Positions 26,252 through 34,954 of a stretch of DNA of 64,000 nucleotides are shown piece after piece. Position numbers and translations under genes: made by a program. Source of the DNA: Nitrospira sp. ND1 (GTDB taxonomy: Bacteria; Nitrospirota; Nitrospiria; Nitrospirales; Nitrospiraceae); contig NZ_FWEX01000006.1 in assembly GCF_900170025.1 (NCBI RefSeq), positions 2,223,625 to 2,287,624 on the forward strand, read 5' to 3'. Within the stretch, counting starts at the first letter, position 1, and every line of letters starts with the position of its first letter. The notes under the pieces were generated by a model. It ran no database searches and had not been told where the DNA came from. It worked only from the letters and a program-made list of their open reading frames with translations.

Positions 26252-27928
26252 CTAGTCCAGCACGACCCGTCGTTCGACCAGCTGACTGATCTCCGGATCG
26301 TTGGAGACGAACACCACCGACCAGGGTTCTTCTTTCGAACAGAGTCGGCGCAGCAGGGTGAGTCGCAGCGCCGACTCGATGTTATGGAGGCTACCGTTGA
26401 AGATCAGCAGTTCCGGCCGGGTGACGATCATCCTGGCCAGGAGCACACGGAGCACCTGGCTTCGAGTCAAGTTGGCTCCGTTTCCATGCACCAGCGTTTC
26501 CAGTCCCTGCGGCATGGCGTCGATTTCCTCTTCAAGGTCCACAAACCGGAGCGCCCAGCTTAACTCTTCAAACTGAATCGAAGGGCGTTGCAGAGTGATA
26601 TTTTCCTCCAGGGATCCGTTGAACAGGGTGGGATGGGAGTCCAGCATCAATCCCCGGCAGCGGTTGACGTAATTCAGCGACACATCGCGTAGGTCAATGT
26701 CGTTGTAGCGGATCACCCCGGCGGTCGGATGGTAGAGTCCGGCTAACACCAGCGCGAGCGAGGTCTTGCTTCTACTGGTTCCGGAGAGGACGCTGATTTT
26801 TTCCCCCGGCATGACTTCCAGGTTGAATCGCTCGAAGAGCAGCGGTCCCTCCGGTGCGGCGAAGGACATGTCTTTGCACGTCAGGCGCACCCCCTGCAGC
26901 GAGGGATCGGGGAGCCAGGCGGCCATGGGACCGGAGACATCCTCCTTCGGCAGGCCAAACAGCTCGGAGAGCTCATGAAGCGAGGTGGCGACATAGATGG
27001 CGGCATACATGCGCCGGGCGACGGTGTCGAGATTGAGCAACAGGGTTCCGACGATCACCTCGGCCGCGACAAACTGGCCGAGGGTGATGTCGCCGACCGA
27101 CAGCAACCAGCCGCCGAGCCCGATCATGCCGCTATGCGCCACGGCCTGAAAAATGACCGTACTCTTATATTGCGCGCCGCTCAGAATATCGGAACGCGTC
27201 TTCCGCGCCATCACATAGGCCTTGACCAGCGAATCGGTTTTTTTGAGGAGCAGCGGCAGACTGTCCGTCGACTTGAAATGGAGCCGATTGATGCCGATGT
27301 CCTGGAGCCAGTGAAAGGTTCGGTAGTGCAGTCGGGACACCCGTTGCGTGATGCGGAGCCCCCCTCGACCGAAAAACGTCAGCAGAAAGGCAAACCCTGT
27401 GATCAGGAGCGTGTTATAGCCTAGGAAGTAGGGATGGTACATGATGAGGATCGCCATGCCGATAGTGCCCGACACCGACACATTGATCACATCGACCAGC
27501 ATGGCGACCAGGGCCCGGGGCAACAGCTCCGCCTCGATAAACGTGTTGGTATGTTGAGGAAGAAAGACATTTTCGCGGAATCGGGGTAGGGCTTCGGTAA
27601 AGGCGACGGCGAGCCGCGTATAGAGGCGCTGGACCAGGATTTCCACCGCCCGCGCCTGCAGGACCCGGAAGGCGCCCATAGCGAGCAGCGCGCCGAACAT
27701 CGTGGCCACCAGCGTGACGATCATGATCGGTTGAATCGCGAAGGCGAAGGTGTTGACCAGTTCTTGCACCGTGAGCGGGACGATCAATGCAAACAGACCG
27801 ATCACGACCGCATAGGATACGATGATGGCGAGGATGCGGCGCTCGAGCCCGATCATGAGATTCAGGCGGGCAAGGATGGTCCACGCGGAGGGTGTCGAAA
27901 TGGACGTTTCAGTGGCGGTGTCGTTCAC
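26252..27928 (-). CDS. ABC exporter-like protein with degenerate ATPase (copy 1)
   Basis: A 558-residue fusion of an exporter-type membrane domain (residues about 25-330, up to six helices) and an ABC domain (about 345-558). The fold-level order is kept, but all catalytic motifs are altered. Walker A reads GTSRSKTS (second Gly lost), the Q-loop reads DSHPTLF, the signature reads LTRSQ instead of LSGGQ, Walker B ends LLIFNGSL with neither Asp nor catalytic Glu, and the H-loop reads VSNDPE. ATP hydrolysis is therefore unlikely. It lies 140 bp after a close paralogue and downstream of TolC- and HlyD-like genes. Confidence 0.82.
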   Translation of the reverse strand: MNDTATETSISTPSAWTILARLNLMIGLERRILAIIVSYAVVIGLFALIVPLTVQELVNTFAFAIQPIMIVTLVATMFGALLAMGAFRVLQARAVEILVQRLYTRLAVAFTEALPRFRENVFLPQHTNTFIEAELLPRALVAMLVDVINVSVSGTIGMAILIMYHPYFLGYNTLLITGFAFLLTFFGRGGLRITQRVSRLHYRTFHWLQDIGINRLHFKSTDSLPLLLKKTDSLVKAYVMARKTRSDILSGAQYKSTVIFQAVAHSGMIGLGGWLLSVGDITLGQFVAAEVIVGTLLLNLDTVARRMYAAIYVATSLHELSELFGLPKEDVSGPMAAWLPDPSLQGVRLTCKDMSFAAPEGPLLFERFNLEVMPGEKISVLSGTSRSKTSLALVLAGLYHPTAGVIRYNDIDLRDVSLNYVNRCRGLMLDSHPTLFNGSLEENITLQRPSIQFEELSWALRFVDLEEEIDAMPQGLETLVHGNGANLTRSQVLRVLLARMIVTRPELLIFNGSLHNIESALRLTLLRRLCSKEEPWSVVFVSNDPEISQLVERRVVLD

Positions 27929-28068
27929 ACAAGGGCTCGTATCGGGCGGCTGTGGGCCGCAGTGTGGGCGATTGCCTGATGTCTGTCAAGTTGAGCAGGT
28001 CCGGCCATGCGGAGCGCAGGGCCATGAAGCGGGCGGGAACAGAAACGTAGAATTGATGCGTTGGCCGG

Positions 28069-29736
28069 CTAGTTCAGCATGATTCGACGGTCGACATGGG
28101 GGGTCAGGTTGGGATCGTTCGAGACAAAAATGACCGACCACGGCTCTTCCTTGCTGCAGAGACGCCGGAGAATCGTCTCGCGCATCGCGGGATGCATGTT
28201 GTGGAGGATTCCCTCGAAAATGAGGAGTTGCGGCCGACCCAGAATCGCCCGGGCGACCAGGATGCGCGCAATGTGCGTCGGGGCGAAAACCTTTCCGGCA
28301 GCCCGGACGTGGGTTTTGAGGCCGTGCGGCATGGCATCGACTTCCTCTTCCAGTTCGGCGAAGCGTAACGCCCATCGCACATCACTATAGGGGATGTACT
28401 CCCGTCCGAGTACGATATTTTCTTCGAGCGTGCCTTCGAACAACGACAACTTCGAATCCAGGATGAATCCTCTGAACCGGTTGACGGAGTCCAGGTTGAG
28501 GTGCCGGAGGTCGACGCCGTTGTAGCGGATCACGCCGGAGGTGGGTGATTCCAGGCCCCCCAAGATTCTGGCCAGCGTGGTTTTGGCCATCGTGCTGCCC
28601 GCATAAATGCCGACTTTCTCTCCGGGGGTGACTTCCAGATTGAAGTCCTCGAAGACGGCCGGGGTGCCCGCTGGCGCAAAGGTCAGATCTTTGCAGGTAA
28701 CTCGAATGCCGTGCACGGTCGGATCCGGAAGCGGGATGGAGAGGGTCGCCGTATCCTGATCTTTGGGAAGCGAGAACAAGAAATTCAGCTCCGTCAGTGC
28801 CGTCAGGAAGTAGTAAATGTGTCCCATCCGTTTCACGACCCCATCGAAACTCGACAGGATGCCGCTCACGACGACCTCGGCGGCGACGAATTGTCCGAGC
28901 GTCAATTGCCCGATGCCCAGGAGCCAACCGGCCGTCGCAATCAGCCCGCTGTGCGCGATCGCTTGCCATCCGAGTGATCCTAAGTACTGCCGGATCAAAA
29001 TCCCGAAGCGTGTCCTGCGCACGCCGATATAGGTATCCACCAGCTGGTCCGTCTTTTTAACCAGTAGGGCCTGGCTGTCCGTCGATTTTAAATGGAGCAG
29101 ATTGTGGGCGATCTCCTGAAACCAGTGCAGGGTGTCATATTTGGCATGGGAGAGGCTCATGTCGGCCTTGAGGCCGCCATGGCTCATGAGAAAAAAAACC
29201 ACGTTGAAGCCGACCAGCAGAATTGCGTTGTACAGCAAGAAATACGGATGATAGAAGACCAGAATAGTCATGCCCACTGCGCCGCCGACGATGACGTTGA
29301 TCAGGTCCACCAGCAGGACTGAGACCGCCCGTTGCATGAGAATGGTTTCGACGAAGAAATTTGCAAAACGGGGTTCAAAGCCCTGGTAGCGCAGGTGCGG
29401 GAGTTGCTGCGCCATGGCAATGGCGACCCGAGCGAAGATGCGACGTTCCAACACCTCAACCGCATAGTATTGTAAGGCTCGAAAGGCCCCGACGAATAAC
29501 AGGGCGGCCACCATGACGGCGGCCAGGGTGACGATGGTAATGGGTTGGATGGCAAACGCGAAGGTATTGACGAGTTCCTGTACCGTGAGAGGCACGATCA
29601 GGGCGAACAGTCCGATGGCGATCGAATAGGAAACGATGAGTCCAAGGACGCGCCGTTCCAGGCGCAAGAGGAGGCCAAGATGACCGATGACGGCCTGGAA
29701 CAGATTGCTCTGATTGCCGGAATGGTCCTGGGCCAT
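28069..29736 (-). CDS. ABC exporter-like protein with degenerate ATPase (copy 2)
   Basis: About 555 residues, paralogous to the next gene over its whole length (shared VPLTVQELVNTFAFAIQP and RRLCSKEEPWSV). The membrane domain has up to six helices. The ABC domain has Walker A AGSTMAKTT (Gly to Ala before Lys), Q-loop DSKLSLF, signature region VFAPTHIARI, Walker B LLIFEGIL and H-loop VSNDPN. Every motif deviates, though Lys-Thr of Walker A remains, so nucleotide binding could persist. The start at 29736 follows GCAGGAG. The two copies could form a heterodimeric, possibly non-hydrolysing membrane partner of the HlyD/TolC-like proteins. Confidence 0.82.
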   Translation of the reverse strand: MAQDHSGNQSNLFQAVIGHLGLLLRLERRVLGLIVSYSIAIGLFALIVPLTVQELVNTFAFAIQPITIVTLAAVMVAALLFVGAFRALQYYAVEVLERRIFARVAIAMAQQLPHLRYQGFEPRFANFFVETILMQRAVSVLLVDLINVIVGGAVGMTILVFYHPYFLLYNAILLVGFNVVFFLMSHGGLKADMSLSHAKYDTLHWFQEIAHNLLHLKSTDSQALLVKKTDQLVDTYIGVRRTRFGILIRQYLGSLGWQAIAHSGLIATAGWLLGIGQLTLGQFVAAEVVVSGILSSFDGVVKRMGHIYYFLTALTELNFLFSLPKDQDTATLSIPLPDPTVHGIRVTCKDLTFAPAGTPAVFEDFNLEVTPGEKVGIYAGSTMAKTTLARILGGLESPTSGVIRYNGVDLRHLNLDSVNRFRGFILDSKLSLFEGTLEENIVLGREYIPYSDVRWALRFAELEEEVDAMPHGLKTHVRAAGKVFAPTHIARILVARAILGRPQLLIFEGILHNMHPAMRETILRRLCSKEEPWSVIFVSNDPNLTPHVDRRIMLN

Positions 29737-29870
29737 CGCGCTACTCCTGCAAAACCTGACTGGGCCCCTTGCCGTGTCTCTTTGCGAGCAGTCTGAAGTC
29801 CTGGAGGTGACACGCCTGTGCCGGACCACCTCGTCGGCTAAAACCTATCAGAGCAGACCGTAAAATACCA

Positions 29871-31358
29871 CTATTTGGAGAAGCTCGCCCCGACGCGATA
29901 GTTCACCGGCGTCGCGGACGGCTGACTCCGTGCCCAGCTGCCGGTCGCCCATTGATACAAAGCCAACGCTTTCTGATAGTCTGCCTTCGCTCGCACCAGC
30001 TGCATTTCCGAATCGACGGAGTTTCGTTCGCGCAGGTTCACAAACAGGACGCTGGTAGCGCCCAGACTGAAACGGAACCGCTCGCCTTCCTCCAGCGTCT
30101 TGGCCATGCGGAGCGATTCGGCCGCTGCGACGACCCGCTCCTTCGCGCGTTCGATGGCCGAGAGCGCATTGTCGACGTCCACGACCACTTGCTGTTCCCG
30201 GTATTTCTGCACCATCACCAGGCGATCGGCCTGTGCCTGCGCTTCCATCACTTCACCGCGGCTTCTCCGCTGCAGGATCGGCATCCGCAACTCCACACCA
30301 AACCGGTAGCCGAGGCCGAGGACGAATTTCTCCGGCGCTCGCGCCGGCGCGGCTTCAAGATCCAGGCTGGGCAGCAGGTTGTTTTTGGCCAATTCCAGGT
30401 CGATGTTGTTGACCTTGGCTTCGATATCGACCTCGCGAATCTCCGGCCGGTCGGTTTTCGCCTGGAGCTTGTCGGCTCGCACGATTTCAGGCGTCGGCAC
30501 GGCGGTCGGCGGCGGGAAATCCGGTGCTCGCTCGAGTTGTGGCGAGGTCGGGGTCTGGTTTTCCCAAAGGAACATCGACATCTTATATTGTTCCTGCTCT
30601 ACGGCTCGTTGTGCGCCGATGGCGATCTCGCGCCGGCGCTGGACTTCCTGCCCTGCTTCAACGACGTCGAGCGGGGCGACGGCGCCCGCTTTGGCTCTGC
30701 CTTCGACCTGCCGCAACCGTTCTTCAGCAACTCCCAGGGCCCGGCGCTGCACGTCCACGTACTTTGCCGCAGAGACCCAATCCCAGAACTGGGTGGCGGC
30801 TGCGAGGAACAGGTCCTGCCTGGTTTGGGAGATTTTGACATCGGCACGTGGATCGGCCAACTCCGATCGCTGGAGTTCGGCATTCTCCGGGTTGATCATG
30901 AGTCCTTTGAGGAGGGGCAGAAAGCCACCGAGAATGACCTGTTGGCCGTTGCCGAAACCGAGGTCCGGGATCTTGGCGTCGCCAATGGACTGCCGAACGC
31001 CCGCGCTGCCACGGAACCCCCAAGGCGTGCGCGCTTCGACCAGCGTATCGTTGAAGCCGACGCTTTGCGTCTTGGTGGTCCCTTTCTCGATAAATCGTTC
31101 GATTTCCGTATCGTTCACGAGGACGGGCTCGAAGGCGCCCAGGGCTTTGAGCATTTTCCCGCGCGCTGAAGTTTTTTCGGTGCCGGCTCCCTTCAGCAGG
31201 GGATGGGATCGATCGATCCAGGCGTGGACTTCGTTCAACGAGAGAGGAATGGGCGGGAGCGTGCGTGGTTTCGCCGTCTCGTCCGCAGACAGACCGGTGT
31301 CAGGCAGCGAGCAGAGCCCACAGGCGGCGAGGGCAAGTACCCAAGCATGGATCTTCAT
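29871..31358 (-). CDS. TolC-family outer membrane efflux protein
   Basis: About 495 residues with a signal peptide (VLALAACGLCSLPDTGLSA). The mature protein has two TolC-type repeats of long amphipathic helices (ARGKMLKALGAFEPVLV; TRQDLFLAAATQFWDWVSAA; DRPEIREVDIEAKVNNIDLE; YREQQVVVDVDNALSAIERA). It would form the trimeric outer-membrane channel for the HlyD-like adaptor encoded just upstream. The start at 31358 is supported by AAAGGAG; a frame running to 31583 has no site. Confidence 0.88.
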   Translation of the reverse strand: MKIHAWVLALAACGLCSLPDTGLSADETAKPRTLPPIPLSLNEVHAWIDRSHPLLKGAGTEKTSARGKMLKALGAFEPVLVNDTEIERFIEKGTTKTQSVGFNDTLVEARTPWGFRGSAGVRQSIGDAKIPDLGFGNGQQVILGGFLPLLKGLMINPENAELQRSELADPRADVKISQTRQDLFLAAATQFWDWVSAAKYVDVQRRALGVAEERLRQVEGRAKAGAVAPLDVVEAGQEVQRRREIAIGAQRAVEQEQYKMSMFLWENQTPTSPQLERAPDFPPPTAVPTPEIVRADKLQAKTDRPEIREVDIEAKVNNIDLELAKNNLLPSLDLEAAPARAPEKFVLGLGYRFGVELRMPILQRRSRGEVMEAQAQADRLVMVQKYREQQVVVDVDNALSAIERAKERVVAAAESLRMAKTLEEGERFRFSLGATSVLFVNLRERNSVDSEMQLVRAKADYQKALALYQWATGSWARSQPSATPVNYRVGASFSK

Positions 31359-31447
31359 GAAACGCACTCCTTTCTGAGTATAAACAAGAGAGAACAAGGT
31401 CGAAGGAAATGAGCGCTGCGGCCTGGTGGCCGGTCGGAAGGGGCCTG

Positions 31448-32884
31448 TTACTTGGCCCCGCGACCGGCTTTCGGCAAGAGCGTATCGATCAAGCTCGGGG
31501 GCCGTTCCTGGTAGTCGGGCGGAAACAGATTGAAGCGGCGCCACAGCTCGTACCAGAGCGGGACACGATTGAGAATGACCCACCCCATGGCTTTGGTGCC
31601 CTGGCGGACATGTTCTTGCGGAGGCCAGGGACGTTCCTCCTGGTCGGGGACGACCCAGAAGCGGAAGTTGCCTTTTCCGTCGTCCACCTGGTCGATGACT
31701 TTGATGACGCCGTTATAGGTACCGGCCATCAGTTCCGGCCACGCCGGCAACGGGATGGCGGGAATACCGTAGAAGAGAATCTTGACCTTCCGGCCGACAT
31801 TGAGCAATGGCGCGTCGATGCCGTCGGCGACCATTTCGATGGCCTTGTCCGTGCTGCTCGGTGAAATTTTGACGAGTTTGTCCCCGGGACGCACGGTTTC
31901 GCCCGCGCCGGCCTGCGCCATTTTCACCACGGTGCCGTCGATGGGAGAAAGAATGCGGCCAGCCACGCGCCGCTGGTTGGCATTGGAGAGGCGTAATGAG
32001 ACGTCCGCGACTTGATCGGCGGCTCGTGCCGCCTCTCCGATCGACGCATCGCGGGCCGCTTCAGCGTCGAGGAGACGTTGGAGCACTTCCGCGCTTACCT
32101 GTTCCCGTCCGAAACTTAATGCTTTCATGCTCTGTTCGGCCGCACTCAAATTGGCCTGTGCGCCTTGCAGGTCGGCTTTACTGGCCAGGGCAGATTGAAT
32201 CGTGAGTTCCAGTTCGCGTTGGGAGACCAGGCCTTGCTGCGCCAATTGCTGGTGCCGCTCGACGTTGAGCTCGGCAGTGGCCACGGCAATCTTGGAGGCT
32301 TCGATTTTCTGCCTCGCTTCGCGCACCTTGCTTTCCGCCTCGAGGACGCGGGCACCTGCCGAAGGGACGGCCGCCTTCACAAGGTTTTGCATTTCTTTGA
32401 TCCGCTTATCGAGCTGATCGGCTCGGCTCAACGCCGCCTTCCGGGTGTCCTCCAGCGCTTTCCTGCGTTGTTCGAGGAGGCTCAAAAGATCGGGGGCCAT
32501 GAAGTTCGGATCGTAGTCGTCGAGTTCGAGAATTACATCGCCGGTCTTGACTCGCACGCCTTCGAAGACGTGCCATTTTCTGATGCGGCCGGTGATCTGT
32601 GCTTCGACGTCCTGCGGCCGTTCGAACGGTGTGTAGGCCGACAGTTGCCCGGTCACCGTGATGGTTTGCGTCCAGGGTACGAATGCGACGATGAGTATGA
32701 AGAAACCGACCAGGAGAATGGCCAGCCGCGAGGAGAAGCGAAGCCGCTCGGGAATCTGGACCGCCTCCCACGACTGGAGCTGGGTCGATGTCGCAAGATC
32801 ATCGACCGCCATTTCATCCAGCCCCGTGCGCTGGGTGACCAGGGAGCGAATTCTGCTCTTGAGCCCTTCACGGATCCGCTGCAC
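31448..32884 (-). CDS. HlyD-family membrane fusion protein
   Basis: About 478 residues. A cytoplasmic head of about 60 residues is followed by one membrane helix (LAILLVGFFILIVAFVPW), a lipoyl-like half (VFEGVRVKTGDVILELDDYD), and a long coiled coil with about 150 residues of hairpin. The second lipoyl half (GRILSPIDGTVVKMAQAGAG) and beta-barrel close the protein. This is the adaptor of type-I secretion or ABC efflux systems. The GTG start at 32884 has AGGGA five bases upstream, whereas the ATG at 32929 has none. It is the first gene of the minus-strand operon and is divergent from purE. Confidence 0.88.
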   Translation of the reverse strand: MQRIREGLKSRIRSLVTQRTGLDEMAVDDLATSTQLQSWEAVQIPERLRFSSRLAILLVGFFILIVAFVPWTQTITVTGQLSAYTPFERPQDVEAQITGRIRKWHVFEGVRVKTGDVILELDDYDPNFMAPDLLSLLEQRRKALEDTRKAALSRADQLDKRIKEMQNLVKAAVPSAGARVLEAESKVREARQKIEASKIAVATAELNVERHQQLAQQGLVSQRELELTIQSALASKADLQGAQANLSAAEQSMKALSFGREQVSAEVLQRLLDAEAARDASIGEAARAADQVADVSLRLSNANQRRVAGRILSPIDGTVVKMAQAGAGETVRPGDKLVKISPSSTDKAIEMVADGIDAPLLNVGRKVKILFYGIPAIPLPAWPELMAGTYNGVIKVIDQVDDGKGNFRFWVVPDQEERPWPPQEHVRQGTKAMGWVILNRVPLWYELWRRFNLFPPDYQERPPSLIDTLLPKAGRGAK

Positions 32885-33060
32885 GTGTTCCCTCCAGGGC
32901 ACAACCAGTGAGATAAAACTGCACAGCATATCATAGTGGATTGCGGAGGACTTGGTCAATTCAATGAGGGGTTCCGTCTGGGTGTGGCTTGACCCTTTGA
33001 CCGGAGAACGGCTAAGGTTCGCCGCATCGTTCTTTTCTTCAGCCAAAGGCGGCCTCTCAC

Positions 33061-33615
33061 ATGTCAAAGAATAGCACCGCGGTCCGGGCTTCAGTCGGGG
33101 TCCTGGGCGGAAGCAAGTCGGACTTCCCGATCCTGGAAAAGGCCGTAGCCATGCTGAACGAACTAGGCATTCCCAACGAGCTCTTGGTGGTCTCCGCCCA
33201 TCGGACTCCCGATCGTCTCTTCGCCTACGCGGAACAGGCGATCGACCGGGGCATTCAGGTCATCATTGCGGGCGCCGGCGGGGCCGCCCATCTTCCCGGA
33301 ATGCTGGCGGCGAAGACTCCGTTGCCGGTGATCGGGGTTCCCATTCCCACAGAGAATCTCAGAGGATTGGACTCGCTGTTGTCCATCGTGCAGATGCCCA
33401 GAGGCATTCCGGTGGCGACGGTCGCCATCGGGGGCGCGGAGAATGCCGCCATTCTTGCCGCACAAATACTCGGACTCCGGTCCGCCGCCATCAGACAGCG
33501 TGTCGAACAGTTTCGCGCGAATCAAACACAGTCGGTGCTCGACTCACAGGACGACGCTCGATTGTGTCCTCCCTTGCGGATGGGGCGAGGCTCCCGGGCG
33601 AGCCGCCAGTCGTGA
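33061..33615 (+). CDS. purE: N5-carboxyaminoimidazole ribonucleotide mutase
   Basis: Class I PurE: converts N5-CAIR to CAIR in purine synthesis. Motifs include GGSKSDFPILEKA, SAHRTPDRLF, GAGGAAHLPGMLAA and the C-terminal GGAENAAILAAQIL. 184 residues; the last 25 residues run past the usual end. The stop overlaps the GTG start of purK, the partner that makes its substrate, so the two are coupled. Confidence 0.95.
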   Translation: MSKNSTAVRASVGVLGGSKSDFPILEKAVAMLNELGIPNELLVVSAHRTPDRLFAYAEQAIDRGIQVIIAGAGGAAHLPGMLAAKTPLPVIGVPIPTENLRGLDSLLSIVQMPRGIPVATVAIGGAENAAILAAQILGLRSAAIRQRVEQFRANQTQSVLDSQDDARLCPPLRMGRGSRASRQS

Positions 33616-34778
33616 ATGCGACGGTCATCGATCCTGGCGCGACGCTGGGTGTGCTGGGAGGCGGACAACTCGGCGCCATGTTTGCAACTGCAGCCCGGCG
33701 TCTCGGGTATGCGGTGGTCGTGTGGGATCCCGATCCCGAAGCGCCGGCCCACCGGCTGGCCGACTCCTCCCTTATCCGACCATTTACGGACTCTGCCGCG
33801 TGTCAGGACTTTATCGGGCGCGTGTGCGCCGTCACGTATGAATGGGAAAATGTGCCTGCCGACCTCTGCGAGCAGTTGGAACGCGACGTGCCGGTCCGGC
33901 CCTCGAGCCGGGTGCTTCGTGTGATTCAAGACCGAATCGAGCAGAAAACCTTTCTTCGAGCCCATGGCTTGCCTGTTCCGGGGTTTCACGCGATCTCGTC
34001 GCCGGAGGAACTCAGCCGGCAGAGAGCGCTGGAATATCCGCTTGTCTGCAAGACTGCAACGGCCGGGTACGATGGCAAAGGCCAATGGAAAATTGCGCGC
34101 GCAGAGGATTGCGCGGCCGTGCAGGAAGATCTGGCTCGAAGCCGACGCCCCGGTTCACGCTGGATTCTGGAAACCTGGTTGCCCTTCGAACGGGAGGTGT
34201 CGATTCTGGTGGTGCGAGGCCTGGATGGGGCGGTGCAAACCTACCCGCTCGTCGAAAATGTGCATGAAGAAGGGATCCTTCGTCAGTCCACTGTTCCGGC
34301 CGATGTGCCCGCCACAGTGGCCGATCAGGCTGCGATGAGGGCACGGAGCGCAGTGGAGGCTTTGAACGGCGTCGGGGTGTTCTGCGTGGAGTTATTTCTC
34401 ATGCCCGATGGCCGGCTACTCATCAACGAGGTCGCGCCCAGGCCGCATAACTCCGGGCACTATTCGTTGGACGCCTGTACGGTGTCGCAATTCGAACAAC
34501 AGGTCCGCGCCCTCTGTGGGCTCCCGCTTGGCGAAGTGCGCCTGCTGAGCCCGACGGTCATGCTCAATCTCATCGGTGACGAGGTTCTGCTCGCGACCGT
34601 GTCGCCCGCTGCGCAAGACCTGCTTCGTGAGCCGGGCGCGGTGGTCCATCTCTATGGGAAGCGTATGGTGCGTCCGAAACGGAAAATGGGCCACATTTCC
34701 TTCCTGGCCGCCACCCGTGAAGCAGCCCGTTCAAAAGCATCGGTCTTCCGATCCCGCCTCGCCCGGTATCACTCTTAA
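33612..34778 (+). CDS. purK: N5-carboxyaminoimidazole ribonucleotide synthase
   Basis: ATP-grasp enzyme that carboxylates AIR with bicarbonate. The N-terminal Rossmann-like segment GVLGGGQLGAMFATAARRLG, ATP-grasp core (LVCKTATAGYDGKGQ, FEREVSIL, VFCVELF) and NEVAPRPHNSGHY are all present. 388 residues from the GTG at 33612, which overlaps the purE stop. An alternative GTG at 33564 lies inside purE. Confidence 0.94.
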   Translation: MNATVIDPGATLGVLGGGQLGAMFATAARRLGYAVVVWDPDPEAPAHRLADSSLIRPFTDSAACQDFIGRVCAVTYEWENVPADLCEQLERDVPVRPSSRVLRVIQDRIEQKTFLRAHGLPVPGFHAISSPEELSRQRALEYPLVCKTATAGYDGKGQWKIARAEDCAAVQEDLARSRRPGSRWILETWLPFEREVSILVVRGLDGAVQTYPLVENVHEEGILRQSTVPADVPATVADQAAMRARSAVEALNGVGVFCVELFLMPDGRLLINEVAPRPHNSGHYSLDACTVSQFEQQVRALCGLPLGEVRLLSPTVMLNLIGDEVLLATVSPAAQDLLREPGAVVHLYGKRMVRPKRKMGHISFLAATREAARSKASVFRSRLARYHS

Positions 34779-34954
34779 GCACCCTGCGTCACGCGAGCCG
34801 TATCGGTCGCAGTCGACTCGCTGCTCATTCGCATCCGTTAGCGCAGCCCGTCTCCCCCGGGTCCGTTCGTTTTTGTGATCCGCCGAGAACGATCCGGCCC
34901 TTCCTGAGCACCGGACCGCTTGCGCCTCCTGATAATGCGACGACTTGCCGTCTG

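Noticed and set aside
29952-31169. 405-codon open frame on the plus strand
   Set aside because: It mirrors the TolC-like gene; the translated product is a His/Arg/Asp-rich shadow with no recognisable motif.
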